From the NCBI RefSeq assembly GCF_000246945.1, contig NZ_BAEX01000022.1:1-40066 (forward strand): a stretch of 40,066 nucleotides of DNA, in the 5' to 3' direction. The DNA is from Myroides injenensis M09-0166. Lineage in GTDB: Bacteria; Bacteroidota; Bacteroidia; Flavobacteriales; Flavobacteriaceae. The first letter of the stretch is position 1, and each line of letters starts with the position of its first letter. The notes below the pieces were generated by a model. The model was not told the origin of the DNA. It was given only the letters and a program-made list of their open reading frames with translations, and searched no databases. This document shows, one piece after another, positions 23,727 to 32,245 of this stretch. The translations under genes and the position numbers were made by a program.

Positions 23727-24932
23727 TTACAGATTATTATGAACAATTAGGGCTGTTTCTATCTTATTGTATAATTCTATCCAATTGTCATCCGCAGCAT
23801 CTGAAGTATTATTCATAATGATAATCATACCATAGCTTGAATCTCTGCACATTAATATTCCACTCTGTACGCCATTAGAAGTTCCTGTTTTTCCAAAATA
23901 GTGTCCTTCTCTTTGCCCATACCCTACATCCCATAAATAGCCTTTATCATCTCCATCTTCTTTATCTTCAAATAACAGTTGAGTAGCTTCTTTAATTAAC
24001 GGATCATCACTCTCTAAGTAAAACTGCATAAATTTAACTAAATCAGGTAATGAACTAATCATTCCGTGTGAGCCTCCTATCAGTGGATTTTTAAGTAATG
24101 GAGCTACTTTGTCATTCTCATCATAACTTATTATCAAATCTTCTTTATACTTCTCATATTCATATAAATGAGTGTTTTTTAAATGAAGCTGATTTATAAA
24201 GTTATCTAATAATTCTTTATACGGTTTTTGATATACTTGTTCTAAAATATAAGCCATAAGTTCAGGTCCTACAGAGTTATACTCATAAATCGTTCCAGGC
24301 TTTTTATTCAACTCTACTGTATTTAACTCTAGTAATAAGTCTGTCATATCATAGTCAAAAGACTTATTCTCATAATATCCTTGTCTTACCTTTTGATAAA
24401 TTTCATTTAGTTTATTTGGTGCCTTTTCTTTAAATCCCAGTGAGTGAGTTAACAAATTTTGAATAGTAATTGGTGTCCCTTCAAATTCTAAATTTGAAAA
24501 ATCGCCCTTAAGGTACTTTCTAATATCATCGGTCAAAGTGATCTTACCCTCAAGAACAGCTTTAGCCGATAAAGAGCCTAGAAATACCTTTGAAATAGAT
24601 GCTATCTCATAAAGAGTGCTATCACTAGGCATATCTTCAGTATGCTCACTGTCTTTACTATAATATTCTTGATAAATATTCCCGTCCTTATAGATAGCAA
24701 TAGCAAGTGAATTAATATTGCCTTTTGCTAATGTCTTTTCAGCATATTGATCAATAAGGCTTGTCAGTTTTTTAAATGCTTCTGGTGGAATTACTTCCTT
24801 ATAGTCTACCGTAGGCTTGCTGTTTGCTATTAGGTTATTTTCTTTAGTTAACGGACTACCAGCATAAGAAATAGCTCCTCCATATATAGAAAAAGATAAC
24901 AAAACTGGTAATACTCCTGAATAATACTTCAT
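23727..24932 (-). CDS. Serine hydrolase, class C beta-lactamase/PBP-like, exported
   Basis: A penicillin-binding-protein-like serine hydrolase of 401 residues from ATG 24932. A longer frame would use a TTG at 24995, and the signal peptide MKYYSGVLPVLLSF begins at this ATG. The catalytic motifs are S-I-S-K (Ser112/Lys115; EIASISKVFLG), Y-N-S (YEYNSVGPELM) and K-T-G (HYFGKTGTSNG), the full class C set. Such proteins hydrolyse esters, D-amino peptides or, in a minority, beta-lactams, and the sequence does not show which. It is convergent with lpxD. Confidence 0.87.
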   Translation of the reverse strand: MKYYSGVLPVLLSFSIYGGAISYAGSPLTKENNLIANSKPTVDYKEVIPPEAFKKLTSLIDQYAEKTLAKGNINSLAIAIYKDGNIYQEYYSKDSEHTEDMPSDSTLYEIASISKVFLGSLSAKAVLEGKITLTDDIRKYLKGDFSNLEFEGTPITIQNLLTHSLGFKEKAPNKLNEIYQKVRQGYYENKSFDYDMTDLLLELNTVELNKKPGTIYEYNSVGPELMAYILEQVYQKPYKELLDNFINQLHLKNTHLYEYEKYKEDLIISYDENDKVAPLLKNPLIGGSHGMISSLPDLVKFMQFYLESDDPLIKEATQLLFEDKEDGDDKGYLWDVGYGQREGHYFGKTGTSNGVQSGILMCRDSSYGMIIIMNNTSDAADDNWIELYNKIETALIVHNNL

Positions 24933-25136
24933 ATTTATCAAATAATCGATTAAGATTCTAAATATACAATAATTAGACAAACAATCTATTGCCAATTTTT
25001 CAATAACATAGAGGACAACACTATTATAGAGCTACCTATTCATAAAGTCTTTTTTCTCTACACGTTTCCAATGTTACAATCAGTTTCTCAATTACAATTC
25101 GTTTTGATATCCATTAGAAAAAGCTCTGTGGTATAT

Positions 25137-25685
25137 CTAATATATGATAATACCAATAACTGCAGCTGCGAAAAGTATTAAGATTGGGTGAACCTTAAAC
25201 CTTATTGAGCTTATCAGAGCCAAGACAAACAATATAGGACTGTAATAATCAGTAAAATTATCTTTATTGGTAAGTGATAAAGCAGCTAAGGCGATCAGAG
25301 CTATACTCAATGGTTTAATACCTGCTAATGCATAAGAAAAATACCTATTAGACCTAAACTTTAAATAAAAATACGAAATTAGACATATCATTAAAAAAGA
25401 AGGTAAACACAAGGCTACAGTCGCAATTATAGAACCAAATACAGATACTGCTGGAGAATATCCTTGATTACTTAATGCACTAAAACCAACATAAGTAGCA
25501 GAGTTTATACCTATTGGACCAGGTGTCATTTGAGAAATCGCTACTAAATCAGTAAACTCGCTTTTGCTAATCCATTGATTCTTATCAACTACTTCTTCCT
25601 GAATAAAGGATAGCATCGCATATCCTCCACCAAAACCAAATGTCCCAATCTTAATAAATACCCAAAAAAGTTTTAAGAAAATCAT
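25137..25685 (-). CDS. chrA: Short-chain chromate transporter, CHR family subunit 2
   Basis: A 182-residue membrane protein with about six helices. It starts FWVFIKIGTFGFGGGYAMLSFIQEEVV, the CHR-domain signature (F-G-G-G-Y-A), and continues SEFTDLVAISQMTPGPIGINSATYVG. It is a single CHR domain, half of the long ChrA type. It follows its paralogue by 5 bp, so the two form a heterodimeric pair in one operon. CHR proteins export chromate, probably with sulfate as the natural relative. No chrR reductase or sulfate gene lies nearby. Confidence 0.85.
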   Translation of the reverse strand: MIFLKLFWVFIKIGTFGFGGGYAMLSFIQEEVVDKNQWISKSEFTDLVAISQMTPGPIGINSATYVGFSALSNQGYSPAVSVFGSIIATVALCLPSFLMICLISYFYLKFRSNRYFSYALAGIKPLSIALIALAALSLTNKDNFTDYYSPILFVLALISSIRFKVHPILILFAAAVIGIIIY

Positions 25686-25690
25686 ACTAC

Positions 25691-26218
25691 TTAACTTTTA
25701 ATTATTTGATGATATAGTATTCCTCCAAAACATCCAGCAAGAATTACCCAAATTGGCGATACCCCTCCTAACCACATTGCTAAAAGCGCTATAATAGGAA
25801 AAACTAATGTTTTTAAAGTCATTTTATTAATTCTAATAGCAGTATAGCAAGGTGCAGCTATCAGTGCAACCACTACAGGTCTTAAAGCTTTAAATGCCTT
25901 TTCAACATATAGGTTATCCTGGAAATGATTAAAAAAAATAGCAATTAATAATATAATAATAAAAGGGGCTATTATAGTTCCTAATGCAGCAAGTATCCCA
26001 CCCTTTATACCCGATATTTTAAAGCCTACTAAAGCAGCTATATTTGTTGCAAACACTCCTGGTAGTGATTCTGTTATAGCCAATAATTCGTAGAACTCAT
26101 CTTGTCCTAACCACTCACGTGCTACAATATCTTTCTCTATTAAAGGTATAACAGCATATCCTCCTCCAATTGTAAATAGCCCAATTTTAGTAAAAACGAA
26201 GAATAACTTAAATAGCAT
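25691..26218 (-). CDS. chrA: Short-chain chromate transporter, CHR family subunit 1
   Basis: A 175-residue single-CHR-domain membrane protein that is the partner of the gene 5 bp downstream. The signature is FFVFTKIGLFTIGGGYAVIPLIEKDIV, then GQDEFYELLAITESLPGVFATNIAALVG. It has about six helices. Split CHR genes work as pairs with opposite membrane topology. It is the first gene of the operon and is divergent from the oxidase operon across a 590-bp gap. Confidence 0.85.
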   Translation of the reverse strand: MLFKLFFVFTKIGLFTIGGGYAVIPLIEKDIVAREWLGQDEFYELLAITESLPGVFATNIAALVGFKISGIKGGILAALGTIIAPFIIILLIAIFFNHFQDNLYVEKAFKALRPVVVALIAAPCYTAIRINKMTLKTLVFPIIALLAMWLGGVSPIWVILAGCFGGILYHQIIKS

Positions 26219-26808
26219 TTGCTCTCTAAATTTTAATTAATAATAATTGACAAGATAATTTTTTAGAAGGGGTTATCCTAAGTTATGGCGTTAAAATTAG
26301 CTTTTACGAAGTAATTATTTTCAACTATCTGGACTATACAAGAGTCCTTAATCTGGTATAGAAAACTATGTAGTCTTACACTTAATTTTATACTGTTCAA
26401 TAACAAGGTTAAGATCTAGACCATTAAAATCTAATTTAATTTATAAGAATAAAAATATAGCGTAAATAATTAGTTATAAGTCAATGTTTAAGATTACTAT
26501 CAATTGTGTTTTTTAATGTATTAAAGGTGTCATTATACAGATACATTGTACTTATTACTTATATGTTAACAATTTAAAATTTAACTATAAACATCAGTAG
26601 TTTTAATTAAAAAATACTGATTTCAAATACTTTAACTGTAAAAAGTACAGAGATTAAATATTATTATTTAACCAACTAATACACTCATTCTAGATAAAAA
26701 ACACCGAAATAAGTAAATATTCACATCATTGACCTAATTATGTAAATAGTACAACTTATACTTAAAACTACTTTTACAGAACATAATAATTAACAATTTA
26801 ACAGTAGC
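26219..26808. other. 590-bp divergent regulatory gap, no gene seen
   Basis: Very A+T-rich sequence between the chromate-transporter operon and the oxidase operon. No frame of note and no clear FNR/CRP-type site (TTGAT-N4-ATCAA) was found. It must carry the promoters of both operons. Confidence 0.5.
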
Positions 26809-26940
26809 ATGAAAAAAGACAAACTACCATTAGAAAAAACTTTTAAACCGATAGGTGCAACAGTTTTTTTAATTCTATTACTAATACTGGCCGGTTTTGT
26901 ATGGTTTAGTATTTATAACATTCAAGTTGAACGTTTTTAA
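26809..26940 (+). CDS. cbaD: Small subunit IIa (CbaD-like) of ba3-type oxidase
   Basis: A 43-residue protein: a charged N-terminus (MKKDKLPLEKTFKPIGA), one membrane helix (TVFLILLLILAGFVWFSIY) and a short polar tail. It starts at ATG 26809 and its stop is 14 bp before the CuA subunit II gene. In Thermus the ba3 oxidase has a one-helix 34-residue subunit IIa, whose start also has a Lys-Pro-x-Gly-Ala block before the helix, as I recall. Gene order (small helix protein, subunit II, subunit I) is the same. It helps assemble or stabilise the core; the exact role is not established here. Genes this short are easily missed by annotation. Confidence 0.75.
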   Translation: MKKDKLPLEKTFKPIGATVFLILLLILAGFVWFSIYNIQVERF

Positions 26941-26954
26941 TTAAATAATGAAAA

Positions 26955-27407
26955 ATGGATAAATACGAAAAACGCGCAATTTTCTTGAGCGCAGGAGTAT
27001 TAGCAATCTTCTTTTTTGCTTTACTCTATAATGTGAATGCTAGAAAAATTGACGTACCATCTTGTATCCCTTATAATCCTGGATATCAAAAATCTGAAAT
27101 CAAACAAATAGACGATGACTATTTTGAGGTATACATAGTGGCAAAAATGTGGGCTTTTGATCCAGGTGAGATCATTGTCCCTCCAGGAAGTACAATAGAT
27201 TTCTATTTAACTTCTCAAGACGTCGTACACGGGTTTAATATAGAGCGAAAAGCCACAAATATAATGGCTATACCAGGTGCAGTAAATAAGGTTACTGTCA
27301 AATTTGATGATTACGGTACATATCGAATTGTATGTCATGAGTATTGTGGTATAGGTCACCATAATATGATGGGGAAAGTACTCGTAACTAATTTAACTAA
27401 TAAATAA
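26955..27407 (+). CDS. cbaB: ba3-type cytochrome c oxidase subunit II (CuA)
   Basis: The electron-entry subunit: it receives electrons from cytochrome c through a binuclear CuA centre at the outer face of the membrane. The 150 residues comprise one membrane helix (residues 8-26) and a cupredoxin domain with all ligands visible: His92 (DVVHGFN), then Cys127-x3-Cys131-x3-His135-x2-Met138 (CHEYCGIGHHNM), with Glu129 as backbone ligand. A single helix and short size mark the B-family (ba3) rather than A-type subunit II. It lies 10 bp before the subunit I gene. Confidence 0.92.
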   Translation: MDKYEKRAIFLSAGVLAIFFFALLYNVNARKIDVPSCIPYNPGYQKSEIKQIDDDYFEVYIVAKMWAFDPGEIIVPPGSTIDFYLTSQDVVHGFNIERKATNIMAIPGAVNKVTVKFDDYGTYRIVCHEYCGIGHHNMMGKVLVTNLTNK

Positions 27408-27417
27408 AAATTGAGAA

Positions 27418-29103
27418 ATGAAGATTTCTAAATCATATAGAACAACGATTCTTATTGGAATTATAATGCCTGTAGTACTCTTAATTTTAGGTGTCTATAA
27501 TGGTGTTATGCAAACATTGTATCGCTCAGGAGTTCTACATCAAGATTCCTTTGCTGGTATTAATTATTATCAAGGTTTAACAATGCATGGGATTATTAAT
27601 GCTATTGTATTAACTACCTTCTTTGCTGTAATATTTGGTCATGTAATTATGGGCTTTTATTTGAAGCAAGAACCTCCAAAATGGACTTACATAAGTTCTA
27701 TTACGTTAATGGTCATAGGAACGCTAATGGATGTCATAGTCATGGCATTAGGTAAGGCTTCTGCACTATATACTTTTTATGCTCCACTAAAAGCTTCTCC
27801 TTTCTTCTATTTAGGTACTGCTTTAATTATTGTGGGAAGTTGGTTAGCCTATTTTGGATGGGTAATCGCCTTTAGAAGATGGAGAAAAGAAAACAAACAA
27901 CAAATGCCAATAGCTGTATTAGGCGTATTGGTAAATTTTACGATGTGGTTTTTATGTACTTTGCCTGTAGCATTCGAAGTATTAGTCCTGCTTATTCCAT
28001 GGTCTGCAGGATGGACAGATGAGCTAAATGTCGCATTGACAAGAGTGCTTTTCTGGATGTTTGGGCATCCATTAGTTTACTTTTGGTTATTACCTGCCTA
28101 TATTGCTTTTTATACCATATTGCCAAAAGTCGCTGGTGGTAAATTGTACTCTGGAAATGCTGCTAGATTAGCATTCTTACTTTTCTTAATTCTATCTATG
28201 CCAATTGGTGTACACCACCAGTTTACTGAACCAATAACAGGACAAGGTACTAAAATGTGGATGACTATACTAACCTTTATGGTGGCTATTCCAAGTTTTA
28301 TGACTGCCTTTAATATTGGGGCTTCACTAGAATTTGCAGGTAGAAAGAATGGTGCTAGAGGAATTCTTAACTGGCTTGTAGCATTGCCGTGGTTTAATTC
28401 TAAACGATACATATTTGGCTACTTAATATGTGGATTAATACTATTTATTTTTGGTGGACTGTCTGGATTAGTAAATGCTTCTTATTCACTAAATCAAATG
28501 GTACATAATACAGGATGGGTACCAGGTCACTTTCATATGACTGTTGCTGGTCCGACACTACTTGCTATCTTAGGATTAAACATTTATATGTATACCAAAA
28601 TATCTGGTAAAGAATTAAAATACAAAACATTTGTAACAATTGTACCTTATGTATGGATGATTGGGACTGCTCTTTTATCACATGGTTTAATGTCTGGTGG
28701 TTTAATGGGAGAACCAAGACGTACGAATATGGGAATGTCTTATACTAATCCAGCAAGTGAAATGTTTAATAATGCATGGGTACCTACAAGTACGATGACT
28801 ATGATTGGAGGTATTATTATGGGGGTAGCTGCTCTACTCTATTTCACAGCTTTCTTTAGAACATTATTTAGTAAGAAGGTAAATGAACCTGAACTGTATT
28901 TACCTGTTTCTGAAGAAGTGCATGTAGAGAAAAAATATGCTATTCTAGACAATTTAGTGCCTTGGACAATTGTAGCTATCATAATAGTAGTTATTAGTTA
29001 TGGACCTGCTTTTAAAGATGTATTCAAATACAGTCAACCAGTGAAAAGCAAGTTTGAATATACTAATCCTGTGAATATTATAGACAATAATGAAGAGAAT
29101 TAA
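27418..29103 (+). CDS. cbaA: ba3-type cytochrome c oxidase subunit I (haem-copper core)
   Basis: The O2-reducing, proton-pumping subunit, 561 residues with about 13 helices. Low-spin haem ligands are His57 (TMHGIIN) and His373. The CuB site is His217 cross-linked to Tyr221 (FGHPLVYFW), His266 and His267 (GVHHQF). The high-spin haem ligand is His371 (WVPGHFHM). The His-Tyr pair argues for an oxidase and against a nitric oxide reductase, which lacks it. The sequence TILPKVAGGKL and the FMVAIPSFMTAFN block resemble Thermus ba3 oxidase closely, and the K-type proton path is expected from the family. A C-terminal tail of about 60 residues has an extra helix. Confidence 0.93.
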   Translation: MKISKSYRTTILIGIIMPVVLLILGVYNGVMQTLYRSGVLHQDSFAGINYYQGLTMHGIINAIVLTTFFAVIFGHVIMGFYLKQEPPKWTYISSITLMVIGTLMDVIVMALGKASALYTFYAPLKASPFFYLGTALIIVGSWLAYFGWVIAFRRWRKENKQQMPIAVLGVLVNFTMWFLCTLPVAFEVLVLLIPWSAGWTDELNVALTRVLFWMFGHPLVYFWLLPAYIAFYTILPKVAGGKLYSGNAARLAFLLFLILSMPIGVHHQFTEPITGQGTKMWMTILTFMVAIPSFMTAFNIGASLEFAGRKNGARGILNWLVALPWFNSKRYIFGYLICGLILFIFGGLSGLVNASYSLNQMVHNTGWVPGHFHMTVAGPTLLAILGLNIYMYTKISGKELKYKTFVTIVPYVWMIGTALLSHGLMSGGLMGEPRRTNMGMSYTNPASEMFNNAWVPTSTMTMIGGIIMGVAALLYFTAFFRTLFSKKVNEPELYLPVSEEVHVEKKYAILDNLVPWTIVAIIIVVISYGPAFKDVFKYSQPVKSKFEYTNPVNIIDNNEEN

Positions 29104-29115
29104 AGGCTACTAATA

Positions 29116-29763
29116 ATGAGTAAACTAAATAAAAAAGGTTGGGGACTATTCTTTTTGATAGCTGTTATTTTACCTTCAGCAATCTATCTTTCCTATAAAT
29201 GGTATGATAGAAACGTTGCGACTGTTCCTTATTATGCTGAAAACTTTCAGATACAGAATACAAAACCTGATTTTACAGTAGGCAAATTTAACTTCATCAA
29301 TCAAGATAGTATAACCGTTACTAATGATTTTGTAGATGGACGAATATGGGTGGCAAACTTTTTCTTTACTACATGCCCCACTATTTGCCCAGCAATGATC
29401 TTAGGTATAGAAGAAGTTCAAGAAGCATTTAGTGATGCCCAAGATGAGGTAAGATTAGTTTCATTAACGGTCAATCCAGAGGTAGACACACCAAAAATAT
29501 TAAAAGCTTATCAAGAAGTTAATAATATTAATCCAGATCAATGGCAATTGCTAACTGGTGACAAAAAGGAGTTATATCGCTATGCGCGCAAACAGCTATT
29601 TATTACTGCTACTGAAGGAACTGGAGGACCTAATGATTTTATACATAGTGAGAAACTTGTCTTAATTGATAAAGATAATCACATAAGAGGTTATTATGAC
29701 GGCACAGAGAGCAGTGAAATAAAGCTCTTAATAAATGACATCAATAGATTAATGAAAGAATAA
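29116..29763 (+). CDS. Sco1/SenC/PrrC-type copper chaperone
   Basis: Membrane-anchored thioredoxin-fold protein that delivers copper to CuA or keeps its cysteines reduced. The 215 residues comprise one N-terminal helix (9-26) and a periplasmic Sco domain with the Cys87-x3-Cys91 motif (FFTTCPTICPAM) and the distal His177 (DFIHSEKLVLID), the complete copper-binding triad. It lies 12 bp after the oxidase subunit I gene and 11 bp before the cytochrome gene, so it is dedicated to this oxidase. Confidence 0.92.
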   Translation: MSKLNKKGWGLFFLIAVILPSAIYLSYKWYDRNVATVPYYAENFQIQNTKPDFTVGKFNFINQDSITVTNDFVDGRIWVANFFFTTCPTICPAMILGIEEVQEAFSDAQDEVRLVSLTVNPEVDTPKILKAYQEVNNINPDQWQLLTGDKKELYRYARKQLFITATEGTGGPNDFIHSEKLVLIDKDNHIRGYYDGTESSEIKLLINDINRLMKE

Positions 29764-29774
29764 ATTAAATAGGA

Positions 29775-30377
29775 ATGAAAGTATTTACTATTAAAATATG
29801 GACTCTGTTACTTCTAACGCTCAGCTTAACCAATACAGTAAAGGCTGACGAAGTAGAGAAAGGTAAAACATTGTTCAATACCTATTGTGCTGCGTGTCAC
29901 GCAGTGGGAAAAAAAGTTGTAGGACCAGACTTACAAAACGTTGAAGATCGCCATGATATTAAATGGATAATAAGTTTTGTACGTCACTCACAACAAATGA
30001 TTAAAGATGGTGATGAGGCTGCTAAAAAAGTATTTGATGAATACAATCAAGTAGTTATGCCTGACCACCCTCACTTTACTGATGCTGATGTTAGCAATAT
30101 AGTGGCATACATTAACGATCAGACTCAACTATTAGCTAATAAACCAGCAGGACCTATTGTTCCTGATATATTCCAACATTACCAAGGAAATATAGCAGCT
30201 TGGCACCAAATTATTTACTTAAATATACCAGGTGAGCACAAACCTATTGAAGCAAGTGATAAATTTTTCTGGACTTCTTTAGCAATCGCTATCTTAGCTA
30301 TGCTAGCATTCTTGATTACATTGGTTAGAATTAAAGCTATTTCTAATAGTGGTAAAGATATAGAGGAAGTTCAATAA
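29775..30377 (+). CDS. Class I c-type cytochrome with C-terminal membrane anchor
   Basis: A 200-residue monohaem cytochrome. It has a signal peptide (1-24), haem motif C-A-A-C-H (Cys38-Cys41-His42), axial Met near residue 95 (VVMPDHPHF), a linker, then a C-terminal helix (about 164-186, FFWTSLAIAILAMLAFLITL). Position as the last gene of the oxidase operon suggests it is the electron donor to CuA, tethered to the membrane. The sequence ends in a charged tail. A strong terminator follows. Confidence 0.9.
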   Translation: MKVFTIKIWTLLLLTLSLTNTVKADEVEKGKTLFNTYCAACHAVGKKVVGPDLQNVEDRHDIKWIISFVRHSQQMIKDGDEAAKKVFDEYNQVVMPDHPHFTDADVSNIVAYINDQTQLLANKPAGPIVPDIFQHYQGNIAAWHQIIYLNIPGEHKPIEASDKFFWTSLAIAILAMLAFLITLVRIKAISNSGKDIEEVQ

Positions 30378-30417
30378 GGCATTTCATAGTTTACTATTTA
30401 GGATAATTTCTAAAATT

Positions 30418-30451
30418 AAAAGGTCGTAATAATGTGATATTACGACCTTTT
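30418..30451. terminator. Bidirectional terminator between oxidase operon and menC
   Basis: A perfect 14-bp stem AAAAGGTCGTAATA/TATTACGACCTTTT has a 6-nt loop. It lies between convergent operons. Confidence 0.85.
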
Positions 30452-30502
30452 ATCATTTATAATCTAAGGCTGCTTAGTGATAGCAAATGATGTACACTAA
30501 AT

Positions 30503-31537
30503 CTAGAAATTAAAATCCCAAGTTATATTTGGGTTATAATGTAGAGCGCCATTGTGAACTTCTAAAGGAGATTCAAAATTATTGGTATATAAAGCTCCTG
30601 TTCCTAGTCCTTGTGGCAAGGTAGAATTCAATGTAAATGTCCATTGAGCAATCACGTTTAACCCTATATTACTTTCTAACGCTGATGTAATCCACCATCC
30701 TATATTTCTCTCTTCAGCTAGCTTAATCCATTCCATGCTTCCCTTAATTCCACCGACTAAACTTGGCTTTAAAATAATGTATTGTGGCTTGATTTTATCC
30801 AATACTTCAAGCTTTCCTTCAAGTGAAGTCACTCCTATCAGTTCTTCATCCAGAGCAATAGGCAAAGGAGTCTTTAAACACAGGTCTGACATACTGTCAT
30901 GCTGCTTTTGTTTGATAGGTTGTTCAATGCTATGTAATTCAAATTCAACTAATTGATTTAACTTGTCTAAAGCATTACTTTTTTCAAATCCCCCATTTGC
31001 ATCTACTCTTAGTTCAATATCATTAGCCGAAAAATGTGAGCGAATATATCTCAAAAGAGCCAATTCTTTCTCAAAATCTATCGCTCCAATCTTTAGTTTT
31101 ACGCACTTAAATCCAGTAGCTAACTTCTCATCAATCTGTTCTTTCATGAAGCCAGGCTCCCCCATCCAAATCAATCCATTAATAACTATTGATTCTTTCC
31201 CATCTGTAAAAGCAGATGGAAATAAAACAAAAGGATTATCGCTATGCAAAGACAAAAAGGCTTGCTCTACTCCAAATTGAATAGATGGCCAATCTCTCAA
31301 TGCTTCCCATAAAGCATCTTTTCCTAATTCAATATTTTCAACAACCCACTTAAGCTTCTCTTCATAGTTGGGTCTATCATCAAAACTAAGAGAGCGCAGT
31401 ATCCCGCACTCTCCTATTCCTATTTTACCGTTTTTCTCAATTTTAAGCAACCATGTTTCTTTTTCTGTCATTACCCCTCTCGAAGTTCCAGAAGGTCGCT
31501 TAAATTCAAGAATATGTTTTTTGTATTCTGCTTTCAT
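30503..31537 (-). CDS. menC: o-Succinylbenzoate synthase
   Basis: Menaquinone synthesis: dehydrates SHCHC to 2-succinylbenzoate. Enolase-superfamily protein of 344 residues. Catalytic Lys147/Lys149 (VKLKIG), metal ligands Asp179 (RVDANGG), Glu205 (SIEQPI) and Asp230 (ALDEEL), and Lys257 (ILKPSLVGG) are all in place. It is the last gene of the menA, hydrolase, menC operon; its ATG lies 3 bp after the hydrolase stop. Confidence 0.92.
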   Translation of the reverse strand: MKAEYKKHILEFKRPSGTSRGVMTEKETWLLKIEKNGKIGIGECGILRSLSFDDRPNYEEKLKWVVENIELGKDALWEALRDWPSIQFGVEQAFLSLHSDNPFVLFPSAFTDGKESIVINGLIWMGEPGFMKEQIDEKLATGFKCVKLKIGAIDFEKELALLRYIRSHFSANDIELRVDANGGFEKSNALDKLNQLVEFELHSIEQPIKQKQHDSMSDLCLKTPLPIALDEELIGVTSLEGKLEVLDKIKPQYIILKPSLVGGIKGSMEWIKLAEERNIGWWITSALESNIGLNVIAQWTFTLNSTLPQGLGTGALYTNNFESPLEVHNGALHYNPNITWDFNF

Positions 31538-31540
31538 AAC

Positions 31541-32227
31541 CTATAAAACAATAGATTCTCCTATTTCAAACAACATTAAATCTTTTCCTTTCTCAAAGAA
31601 TTTGCGTTTTGCTTCCTCATGATCAATCTCAATATATCCAAAAGTATCAAAGTGATATCCCATTACTTTGTCGCATTCTACAAAATCAGATGCAATTACA
31701 GCCTCATCTATACCCATTGTAAAATTACTACCTATAGGCAAAATAGCTAAATCAAGCTTTGTAAATAGCGGTATTAACTTCATATCCATTGTCAATGAAG
31801 TATCTCCAGCGATATAAATATTTTTATTTTTACTTTCAATTACAAAACCTCCTGGTTGCCCTCCATAGCTACCATCAGGAAACGAACTAGAATGTATAGC
31901 TGGTGTATATTTCAACTTACCAAAATCAAATGTCCAACTTCCACCGTGATTCATAGGGTGAGTTTGATATCCTTTTGCTTCATAATATCCTGCTATTTCA
32001 GCATTTGATACAATCAAAGCCTCTGGATTATTCTTAGCAATTAATTCTACATCAGCAATATGATCACCATGAGCATGAGTAAGCAAAATATAATCTGCTT
32101 TAATAGCATCTATATCAATCGCTTTCGCTTCTGGTAAAGGATTACCAGTAATAAATGGATCTACTACAATATTTACGTCTTCAATCTGAATGCCTAAACA
32201 AGCATGCCCATAATATGTAATCTTCAT
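31541..32227 (-). CDS. Metallo-beta-lactamase-fold hydrolase (UPF0173 type) in menaquinone operon
   Basis: A 228-residue cytoplasmic hydrolase with the metal motif H-x-H-x-D-H at His51-His56 (LTHAHGDHIAD), a downstream AIHSSS His, an AGDTSLT Asp and a GYHFDTFG His. It matches the UPF0173 family (YtkL-like) by its MKITYYGHACLGIQIED start. It lies 18 bp after menA and 3 bp before menC, so it is cotranscribed with menaquinone genes. No DHNA-CoA thioesterase gene is visible in the window; this enzyme is a candidate. The substrate is not shown by sequence. Confidence 0.88.
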   Translation of the reverse strand: MKITYYGHACLGIQIEDVNIVVDPFITGNPLPEAKAIDIDAIKADYILLTHAHGDHIADVELIAKNNPEALIVSNAEIAGYYEAKGYQTHPMNHGGSWTFDFGKLKYTPAIHSSSFPDGSYGGQPGGFVIESKNKNIYIAGDTSLTMDMKLIPLFTKLDLAILPIGSNFTMGIDEAVIASDFVECDKVMGYHFDTFGYIEIDHEEAKRKFFEKGKDLMLFEIGESIVL

Positions 32228-32245
32228 AATTTACTTTTTTTATAA

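Noticed and set aside
27418-29103. Nitric oxide reductase large subunit
   Set aside because: The His-Tyr cross-link residues (His217, Tyr221) and a CuA subunit II are present, both features of oxidases rather than NorB-type reductases.
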